NCBI RefSeq assembly: GCF_000003605.2
Contig: NW_003118936.1
Coordinates: 153,831 to 181,481 of the forward strand
DNA: 27,651 bases
DNA from: Saccoglossus kowalevskii
Taxonomy: Eukaryota; Hemichordata; Enteropneusta; Harrimaniidae
Direction of reading: 5' to 3'
The first letter of the stretch is position 1. Every line of letters begins with the position of its first letter. This document shows positions 20,804-27,651 of this stretch, in pieces. Below the pieces are notes generated by a model, which was given only the letters and a program-made list of their open reading frames with translations, ran no database searches and was not told where the DNA came from. The translations under genes and the position numbers were made by a program.

Positions 20804-21444
20804 CTGAAACGCCAAATAATTAAACAAGTATTATTATTATAATAAATATTTTATTTTACATCGCAAAACTACAACAGAGCTAAGGTTGTTCGCGGTGAAA
20901 CAGTCGCATTGAAGACGATGCAACTTCAACTCGCCATTTCTTACCTTGAAAAAACAAATTCGAAGAGCATCGGGGAAAATATTAATAATCATTCTTATCA
21001 ATCGCTTGCTTTATTTTTTCAGGGCATGTGGCCGTTTTTAGTCGAAAATATTTTTTGTGGGAGCACTTTTACGGTATAGACCGAACTCATTCAATGACTT
21101 CAGTGACTTAATTTTGAAAATTGAATGTCAAATTGGACCGACGTGGATTTGGTATCGTTATTTTTGGAATTAATCATTAACATTTCCTAGTTTCTCTGCT
21201 CTGTCAAATGGAGGTACCTATGCTTTGTTCACGTAACTGTCTCATTAAAATAAAATAAAACCTAACAAGAGGTCCCAGTTCAGTTGCTTTCACGATACAA
21301 GTGTCATACAACTATTAGATTTGAAGTGTCGTTCAGAATTTAATAATAGTTAATACTATACTAGTTGTATGTTCACACTATACTATCAAAACCACCATTT
21401 CGACCACTCATGTGCCAGTGATCAGTGTTTGGGGGAGCGGTCTG

Positions 21445-21540
21445 AGTTTTAAATGAGCGAGCGAGCGAAAAAAATGCGATTACAATGCGGTCGGAGAAGA
21501 CCGCGTGGTCGGAAATTAAGCGATAAGCGGTCGATGTCAA
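21445..21540. repeat. inverted relative of the 13371-13510 module
   Basis: The segment 21507-21533 is the exact reverse complement of 13385-13411 (27 bp), with 'gagcgagcgagcg' nearby as in the other copy. Confidence 0.65.
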
Positions 21541-21925
21541 AGCGGAAGGTTGGGCGAAATGAGTACTATATGACTATGTTTCTCCGACGAAGTCTCTACT
21601 GACAATAATGCTGACAATGGACGTTAGATAAACACGCATCGTTTGCGACTGGAAGCTTGTCACCCGTTATATCAGAATCGTCAACAGAGTATACAGATAA
21701 GATGTTATCATTTAAACCCTTTCAAAGATAAACATTACGCAAATATTCACGAAACGGCATTTGTAGTCTTTTTTGCTAGTGTTTTAAAACACTAATTTGA
21801 GCAACGTTATTTCGCAATTTCGATCTTTTGTAAACCTTGGATGATGTATCAAGGTCTAAAGTAACCGTTTTATCAATTTATGAAAAATCAAGAAAAAGTG
21901 AAATTTTCCCTTCTCGCTACCTTAA

Positions 21926-22386
21926 AGTTAAACGTAACTTGCAATTGACCTCACTGTGATGCCGCATTCGAGCCGTACACAATATGTTGATAACGCAGAC
22001 ATATCTCATGCATATTATTTTAAAATGCAATTATTAATGGAAATATTCTATTATGAAACGCCGGAATCTGTTATATTCGGTCACCACTTGTAGTTATTTG
22101 AAGATTATACACGCTTTCTGGCATACTAAATTGGCCACCACCAAAGCGTTGGCAAGCCTAAATAGATATACAGCGCCAGCAGTTGCTGTTCCCGGCTCCA
22201 TGCGTCCAGCCTGTTAAACATCCACCCACTCTGAAGTTATCAGCATTATCTAATAAAATACGAGGCGGGGTTGTCACTGCAGCATGACAATTCACATCCA
22301 ATTAAACACAAAATATTATAGTATATGTTAGACATGTTTAGAAATTCAGAAAATACTTATAAATGCATATTTTCTCTATTTATCAG
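21926..22386. other. unassigned; flank or intron upstream of integrase-like exons
   Basis: AT-rich with no open exon. If the integrase-like gene has further upstream exons, this is intron: it ends in a clear acceptor (tctctatttatcag) at 22386. No HTH-type coding sequence is visible here or on the plus strand further up. Confidence 0.4.
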
Positions 22387-24402
22387 ATGGAAATGAAAGG
22401 CTCAGGGAGGCTACTTGGTATTAAATCATGTACACAAACGCGTCAGGCAAAGGTACCACATATTCGCTACAAGGTAAATTAATCTGTATAATCTTGTCTC
22501 GCATTGTACTCATTTGCTGCAATAGCAATACAATTGTATTTGTTTTCGACAAAGATCAAGTCGAGGCCATCGTGGTAGCCCACTTTTATGACCAAATGTG
22601 TATGCGAAGAAGAGGACGATTGGTTCCAGTTATCGGCCATACTATGGCTCAGGATATACAAAAGCAACAGCGATCCTCATGTTATATGCAAGTACTTTTA
22701 CGACGCGATTATGCAGAATAAAGGTGAATAAAAATATACAAGCAGGAGTTGCGTTTGTTATCAAATTTATAGATCATCCCAATCTGTTCCTGTTCTACTG
22801 ATCAAAAGAAAGCTTTCAAATACCCATTATAATGTCATACAAATATTATTTTAATATCAGACTTTGAAAGATTCAGCGATATATGACAGTGACAATTTAA
22901 TTGACAGAAAAATGTAAACTTCATAAAATCACTTTTGGTTTTGGAATGAATTATATCGTTAATTGATATATATGAAAATATTAGGATGTATGTTGATTGT
23001 GTCTAATTCAGACTATTCATTAATTCTATGATCATGCACAGGAACTGCCTTATGTATGTGTATATGCCTATATAACAGAAGAACATAGTGAATTTGCAGA
23101 TGAATGGAACTCGCATAAAATTAGAAAGCAAAGGAACCAATTACGACCAAAAGGTGTACCAGAAGACTTGTACAGTTTTCCCGAGTTAATCGGTATGTAT
23201 TCAGATTCACATACAAACCATGAAAGATTCTTGAAGGGCGAAATTTATACCAGTGAACATATCCTCACGTTTTGTACATCAATGAAAGTGATTGGCAGGT
23301 TGGTGGCTAAGGGTTTATCTAACTAACTTTATTCTCTTATACCATAATATTAAACTAAAATAATAAGGATGTTGAATAATTGCGCAATTATGTAAAATGC
23401 TTACATACCTCGGTGTATTGGCAATTCATACTACGCAAATTAGTATTTAGCATTGTTCCCGGGCATTCATATAATTAAAAATATTATTGAAATGCAATAA
23501 TTTTTTTTTTTAAATATAGACAGACATTTGGGTAATTATGCAAATTGAGCAATTATGCATAGATTTCAACCCAAAACTAATTAGATCTGTTTATTGCTTG
23601 GCGGAAAGAGGAATAGTGAATTGTTATGTAAAATAGATAATTATTATGTATATAAACCCCAAACTAATTAGATCATCACATTGTCTTAGAATATTTATGT
23701 ACCAAGATTCATTAAAAAAGATAAATACTTACGACAGTTTAAAATTATTATGTAAATCAGTTATTAAATATATGCAAATTTTAATGTAATACTAATAAAG
23801 TAAAGTCACAGAGCATTTATGTACAAAACAAAATTATTATACACATTTGGTAATTAATAGGCATGATTATTAATCCAAAACCTATCACGTCTGTCTGCCC
23901 TATAAAATCTATGTAACATTGAAATGTGATGATAAATACTTTAATATGCATTAATTTTACCGAAAACCAATAGGGTCTGGGCTTTGTCCCAGATCATCTT
24001 TGTCCAAGTTTCATTTAAAGCTGACCAGCTGTTGAGGTAATGATGGAACAGACACGCATATATACAGACAGACAAACAGAGTAGCTGCAAAGACTTCTTC
24101 TTACACCAAAGTCAAAAACTGAATTTAAATTCAATTTAGTTTTTAAAGTATTAATATGTCAATTGTATTGTATAAATGTTATTAATTTTACAGGTGCAAG
24201 AGATATAGGATACAATGTATCTGATACTGACCTTAAATCTGTATCAGAAGAAATGGGTGTTGGCACTGGACTACCAGACTATCTGTCGGCAGAATTTAGA
24301 GAAGCGACAGATAACGAAATATCTGAAGAATTCAATAGTATTAACGTAAATGCTAAAGCAGCCTATGTATTTCCTAGAAACACTTTTAATCCTGATGTGT
24401 AA
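22387..24402 (+). CDS. three-exon integrase-like gene lacking the DDE catalytic core
   Basis: Exons 22387-22473, 23042-23192 and 24194-24402 have GT/AG boundaries (aag|gtaaat, cacag|gaa, cg|gtatgt, ttacag|gtg) and compatible phases (0, then 1). Together they form one 148-codon frame ending at TAA 24400. Exon A carries MKGSGRLLGIKS, like the 'ELxGSGxLLGYRSM' linker between the HTH and the core in animal rve-type 'integrase core domain' proteins. Exon B carries ITEEHSEFADEWNSHKIRK and GVPEDLYSFPEL, matching the region after the core (FxxxWNxHRIRxxRN, then GxPxxxYxxPEL). Exon C (GARDIGYNVSDTDLKSVSEE) continues as in the family, then an acidic tail. The whole catalytic region that should lie between exons A and B is missing; the 568-bp intron has no D-D-E motif. 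The ATG directly after the exon A acceptor may not be the true start. Either domesticated and core-less, or a deleted copy. Confidence 0.55.
23193..24193 (+). repeat. intron filled with 'caaactaattagatc / accaagtttcatt' repeats
   Basis: The 1-kb intron between exons B and C contains several diverged copies of one AT-rich repeat with 'ccaaaactaattagatct', 'gtaccaagattcatt' and 'gcaattatgcat' landmarks (near 23525, 23650, 23815, 23960). It ends with 'acagacagacaaacagag' at about 24064. Related sequence is at 11100-11210. Confidence 0.6.
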
Positions 24403-24538
24403 TTATGAGAGATTTGCGAATACTGTGGCTAAAAAACCTTTTGTTATTGTCCCATTGTTTCTATTCGTCCTCTGTTCCCGTTTTTTTCGTGATCTATTTA
24501 TTGTTGTAGCATAAGTGATGTATGATCTAAAATATCAT

Positions 24539-24544
24539 GAATAA
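24539..24544 (+). terminator. poly(A) signal AATAAA of the integrase-like gene
   Basis: A canonical hexamer 137 bp downstream of the stop codon, followed by a GT-rich stretch (gtatagtgtgtgac). It supports exon C as a true terminal exon. Confidence 0.55.
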
Positions 24545-25377
24545 AATGTATAGTGTGTGACATGACTTATAATTAATTATATATATTTTTCACAGCAAAC
24601 TAGCCACATTGTAGTGTGTATGTAAATTGGAGTTAAACAATTGACAATTGGTTATGCGGCTCAGCTGCCATGGTTGTTTTCAACAACATAGAAATGCTCT
24701 ATTTATCATACTTATCAAACCATTTTTATATTTGATATACAACAACTTTAGCACAGACTGTAATGATGTGTTTTAACTAGAAGCTTCACTATACGAGTGG
24801 CTTTTGTAGTGAATATATTTCGCAGTGAGTAGGCCCATATGACTATACATAAAGAATACATAAGCACTGGAGAGTTATGGGAAACCATCATTGTATATAA
24901 CGGATAACAAGTATTACTCTGTCATTTTTTTCCCAATTGTAAATTTCATATCAATAATACTACACGTCTTATTCATCCCATGTCAGTCACTTTCACTTGC
25001 ACCTGTAAACAAGGAAAATCATGGTCAGATATCAGATCTCAATATTTATCTTAATCTAAATTGAGATTCTATGCATAAAGTATACTTAATATAATTATGC
25101 ATTTGGCATTATATAGAATAATGATCATTGATGATAACAGCAAGACGTAAAACTGACAGATGTCAAACAACCGGACAGCTGGAAACATTATGTTTTTGTG
25201 TCGATCAATTTATATTGACAAATGTCAGAAGTAGACGCCTGAAAGCTAGTACCACTGATAAAAGTGAGTAGTTCATTGTAGTTCTTTTTTATTATATAAA
25301 CAAAGTCAATCTCATGAACCTAGTAATTGTTTATTGCTTTGTATGCACTACATAAACACTTTTGTTTGTTTATGTTT
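24545..25377. other. unassigned intergenic sequence
   Basis: No exon, array or element recognised. Confidence 0.4.
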
Positions 25378-25769
25378 GCCAGACATTTATTATCCCCTGT
25401 TTCGCGAACCCACCGAATGAACAGGAGCCGAAAGTGAAATAAAAATATAATTTTATTTCAGCGTAATTTCTCGCGCCCGCCGACTTGTAAGCGCAAAAAA
25501 ATGCTAAAAAAATATTTGTATCTTCATTTTTTACCGCCTGCCGCATAACAAACCCAAGTTGCATTTTCATGGGAGTATCATGATCAAAGTACCGAAGTCT
25601 AGCGCAGATACATGGAATAAAATTGTATTTCATTTCTTCTCTCTGATCAATGATCTCACTTAAAAATTTTTTGAGAATCACACAAATCTAATGGAAAAAA
25701 AGAATTAATTTTTTTTTTCGCCCTCCTCCTCATAAAAACTCGCGAAACAAGGAATAAAAAAAGTCTGGC
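25378..25769. mobile_element. 392-bp MITE-like element
   Basis: Ends are imperfect inverted repeats of about 27 bp: GCCAGAC, a T/A-rich stretch, then TGTTTCGCGA on the left, and TCGCGAAACA, an A-rich stretch, then GTCTGGC on the right. The interior is AT-rich with GC-rich islands (tctcgcgcccgccgac). No target duplication is clear. A 103-codon minus-strand ORF spans most of the element; it starts inside the right half and runs to the left terminus with no motif, so I treat it as chance. Confidence 0.6.
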
Positions 25770-25823
25770 CTCATAAGGCAAGTTCTTTCACTGGATGTGC
25801 AGAAAGGTTGTTAAAAAACTTAC

Positions 25824-25870
25824 CTCTGGTAGCTCATTACCTATCATACTCTCAGATAATTCTTCCATAG
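25824..25870 (-). CDS. candidate small exon, acidic
   Basis: On the minus strand, acceptor 'tttttgttaag' and donor 'gag|gtaagt' bound 47 bp reading CT then MEELSESMIGNELPE. If its ATG is the start it is a first coding exon; otherwise internal. No downstream partner was found, because the MITE lies immediately below. Weak but well-bounded. Confidence 0.3.
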
Positions 25871-25982
25871 CTTAACAAAAATACAAGTCATAATCAATTG
25901 TACTGATGATGTTGTGGATACATTAAGCCAGGATATATGTTAGTTTGCGGAGATTTTTTACTGATGCTGGTGTCAACGTGAA

Positions 25983-26108
25983 CTACATTACCCTCCATTT
26001 TGCTCCCATCAGTATTGGAAGGACGAATACCATGCCACTTTTTATCTTTTCTCTATTTCTTGGGTCTGGCGCATCCGGTTCACTTCCACTGTTATCCTCT
26101 GTTTGCAT
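25983..26108 (-). CDS. candidate acidic exon, overlapping open frame
   Basis: After an acceptor 'catattttcag' (ending at 26132) the minus strand has ATG at 26108: MQTEDNSGSEPDAPDPRNRE then KIKSGM and a stop at 25983. A second minus frame from about 26065 to 25894 is also open and protein-like (KKWHGIRPSNTDGSKMEGN and on). The reading seems to switch frame around the A5 run near 26053, so a frameshifted exon is likely. It may belong with 26295-26506 upstream and 25824-25870 downstream. Confidence 0.3.
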   Translation of the reverse strand: MQTEDNSGSEPDAPDPRNREKIKSGMVFVLPILMGAKWRVM

Positions 26109-26294
26109 ATTTTAAATTGGAGATGCTGAAAATATGAAAAAGAACAAATTTAATACAAACAACTACTATATTACCGTTCTATAACGCTGTGCTCATGTTG
26201 CCCATATTAATTTAGATTTTTTTCGCCATTATTTTTTTTCTATAATGCTGTGAGCAATATTTCTCCATGCAGTTCACATACCGCACTCACATAC

Positions 26295-26506
26295 CACATT
26301 CAGCATGTTGGACATCGCTCATGGTCGTCGATGATAGTGTGTTGTTGACTGACCTGGTAATTTCAACATTTTTACCCGTTTTAAAAATGACTTCATAAAC
26401 TCTGCCCTGTCGATTATAGGATTGGCTGTATATTGTTGACTTTATTGTCACAAGCATGACGAAGTAGGGTAATATCACGCCGTAGGGCCCTTTTCCGTTA
26501 ATCGCT
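26295..26506 (-). CDS. candidate internal exon of unknown gene, 70 codons
   Basis: Minus strand: acceptor 'ttgtttccag' then 212 bp open in one frame, ending at donor g|gtatgtgag. Residues include AINGKGPYGVILPYFVML, TIYSQSYNRQGRVYEVIFKT and TMSDVQHAEC. The exon starts with one base of a split codon and ends after one base. Joined to an acceptor inside the next segment (aaacag|agg) it continues in frame into EDNSGSEPDAPDPRNRE. No family recognised. Codon-by-codon it looks coding, and both splice sites are good. Confidence 0.4.
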
Positions 26507-26684
26507 CTGGAAACAATGCTAATAATTTATGAGTCACGGCAACAGAAAACTTTGATCTTGACCAACTGAGTAAATCTTGTATTAGCTTCAATTAGTTGCG
26601 TAGTCCACAATCGTGTTCGATAACCTACTTTCTTTGTCCTTCAATTTGTTCATGCTGGCACCTTAGTCGTGTGCTTGTGTTTGT

Positions 26685-27054
26685 CTATACGTCTATGGAA
26701 AGAATACCACCTTCACGGCTCATTATTATGGTTGTTGGTTGCTCCGTGTCCTCTTCTGTGGCAAATCGTGCAAGTGCAACCTGTATTATTCTCCACAACA
26801 GTGGTTCATTAACAGGTCTTTCTAGCCCGCAGTGTTGCAACACAACTGCGAGTGTTCATCTTTCAAGAGTTCTAATTCTTTACAGATGTCAGCTTGCCTT
26901 TTTTCTTTCCATGTTTATTTAGTTATAAAATCAATCTGTTGTAGACAGGAAACAGAACTTCTGCTAACGACATGGCCTGTTTCTCTTATGGACGTCTCAT
27001 TTTCGCTGGACTGTAAGTGTCCTATTGCCCAATCCTTTGGTGCTGCATCCCTGG
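26685..27054 (-). pseudogene. broken coding remnant of unknown family
   Basis: Minus strand. The first segment, 27054-26822, reads RDAAPKDWAIGHLQSSENE and later RQADICKELELLKDEHSQL (coiled-coil-like), with an in-frame TAA at 26915-26917. A second segment, 26855-26685, in another frame reads GLERPVNEPLLWRIIQVALA then RFATEEDTEQPTTIIMSREG. The two overlap at 26822-26855, where one frame gives way to the other, so a single-base shift is likely. With one stop and one shift this is a decaying gene or transposon ORF. I do not recognise the family. The opposite-strand ORFs here (26596-26922, 26832-27077 plus) are shadows. Confidence 0.4.
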
Positions 27055-27256
27055 ATTACAGTAACCTTGACGTGTAGAGCACTACAATTGTACCCTCCTC
27101 ATTTTCAAAATGCATCACACCGTTTGTGATGTGTTGAAAACACACACATTCCGTCATTTTCAGTTACACCAACGGCACTACTGTTTACATATCAACACAC
27201 TCGGGTGATCAGGTGACATATAACACCATTACAAAAGTACGTAACCTGACGCATGC

Positions 27257-27651
27257 AATAATAATGTTTAATAATGTTTATTTCCAAAGTACCATAGGCC
27301 GCCGGCCCTAAGATACATCACTAGTATATGCGGTCACGGGTTACACATGGTAAAGATTAAACAAAAATTAAATACAATAGTTAGATATCATTAAGAATTG
27401 CTTCCTCTAACAACGTTTCTCTATTAAGAAAAGAATAAAATAAATATTTAGCACAATTTCTAACAGTTTGTGGATTTTTGTTGGTCATTAGGTTAATGAA
27501 CTGGTGTTGTAGGCGGGGCTGCTTAGTGTATATGTTTGGAATATAGCGCTGCCTCAGCTCGTCGTAGGCGGGACAGAGAAGTAAAAAATGAAACTCATCT
27601 TCAAGCCCACTACGACAAACTGGACAGATCCTGTTTGGTCTTGGTATGTTT
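27257..27651 (-). mobile_element. 3' end of a non-LTR retrotransposon
   Basis: Minus strand: the C-terminal end of ORF2, an approximately 100-bp 3' UTR with AATAAA (plus TTTATT at 27278-27283), then two copies of the 10-bp tail unit 'taaacattat'. A short tandem tail in place of poly(A) is typical of CR1/L2/Jockey-related lineages. The element continues beyond the window edge. Confidence 0.85.
27381..27650 (-). CDS. ORF2 C-terminus of non-LTR retrotransposon (partial)
   Basis: An 89-codon open frame from the right window edge to TAA at 27381-27383. It begins IPRPNRICPVCRSGLEDEF, followed by H-F-L-L-L-C-P-A-Y: a C-x2-C, H, C zinc-knuckle-like motif with the 'EDE-FHFLL-CP-Y' signature. This motif closes the reverse-transcriptase protein of many Jockey/CR1/L2-type elements. 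A region downstream (NPQTVRNCAKYLFYSF) also fits the family's 'F...A.YL..A...R' end. No stop or shift is seen, so this end is intact and possibly fairly young. RT and endonuclease would lie outside the window. Confidence 0.88.
   Translation of the reverse strand, partial: NIPRPNRICPVCRSGLEDEFHFLLLCPAYDELRQRYIPNIYTKQPRLQHQFINLMTNKNPQTVRNCAKYLFYSFLNRETLLEEAILNDI

Larger units (their letters stand above)
19224..21925. mobile_element. TTAA-flanked DNA transposon, 2.7 kb, non-autonomous
   Basis: TTAA (19224-19227) is followed by GGTAGCGAGAAGGG (19228-19241). The other end has the exact reverse complement CCCTTCTCGCTACC (21908-21921) followed by TTAA (21922-21925). Perfect 14-bp terminal inverted repeats plus a TTAA duplication are diagnostic of TTAA-specific cut-and-paste elements, the piggyBac and Kolobok superfamilies. 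The terminal GGT does not have the usual CCC start of piggyBac, so Kolobok or an unnamed group is as likely. No full transposase is visible; the interior carries repeat modules at 20225-20340 and 21445-21540 and one candidate exon at 20576. It is therefore probably mobilised in trans or dead. Confidence 0.75.

Noticed and set aside
22428-22801. ORFs 22428-22721 and 22598-22801 plus
   Set aside because: Considered as the missing integrase core or an HTH (YYGSGYTKATAIL), but they lie in the intron after exon A, in the wrong order for an HTH, and carry no D-D-E motif.
25370-25681. 103-codon minus-strand ORF
   Set aside because: Lies almost entirely within the MITE, includes one of its terminal repeats, and has no recognisable domain.

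Overview
The window is eukaryotic, animal nuclear DNA. It is AT-rich, has introns with GT/AG boundaries and AATAAA signals, and holds no operons or dense coding. The repeat content points to a marine invertebrate: a short repeat family ending in an AGCTCCGCT/AGCGGAGCT hairpin plus A-tract, repeats of the 'tgtaccaagtttcattgaaa' type, a non-LTR retrotransposon tail and a DIRS-like element. Hemichordate, echinoderm, lancelet, mollusc and brachiopod all fit; the sequence alone does not decide. Most of the window is repeat, and real host coding content is small.

Layout. 1-3126 is a 47-bp minisatellite of about 66 units with a higher-order duplication near 0.6 kb. 3127-5160 holds degenerate repeats, including a 133-157 bp tandem array with a hairpin tail. 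5161-8919 is largely featureless and probably includes the 3' UTR of a minus-strand gene whose acidic last coding exon is 8920-9462. 10033-11210 holds dispersed repeats. 11211-13370 is a GC-rich, decayed DIRS-like tyrosine-recombinase retrotransposon on the minus strand, recognised from RNase H-side and recombinase motifs spread over several frames. 13371-14437 has shared GC-rich repeat modules and a small HTH-like ORF. 14438-15755 is a foldback structure: two nearly identical arms of about 175 bp enclosing a CRE-type promoter and a small two-exon plus-strand unit. 15779-17049 is a small minus-strand unit with an ETS-like promoter site, whose exons resemble the N-terminal HTH of an integrase-like family. 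17081-18475 contains two short-period tandem arrays and a dispersed repeat. 19224-21925 is a 2.7-kb TTAA-flanked element with 14-bp terminal inverted repeats. 22387-24544 carries three plus-strand exons that splice in frame and match the parts flanking an rve-type core, with the DDE core absent. 25378-25769 is a MITE-like element. 25824-27054 holds minus-strand exon candidates and a broken coding remnant. 27257-27651 is the 3' end of a non-LTR retrotransposon.

How they relate. The best biological lead is the integrase-like material. An N-terminal-type fragment lies on the minus strand near 16-17 kb, and a core-less fragment lies on the plus strand near 22-24 kb. The pair looks like a broken or domesticated gene of one family, possibly split by rearrangement. 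The second lead is the foldback element enclosing an intron-containing, promoter-bearing unit. Family assignments rest on motif recognition by eye, without database search.
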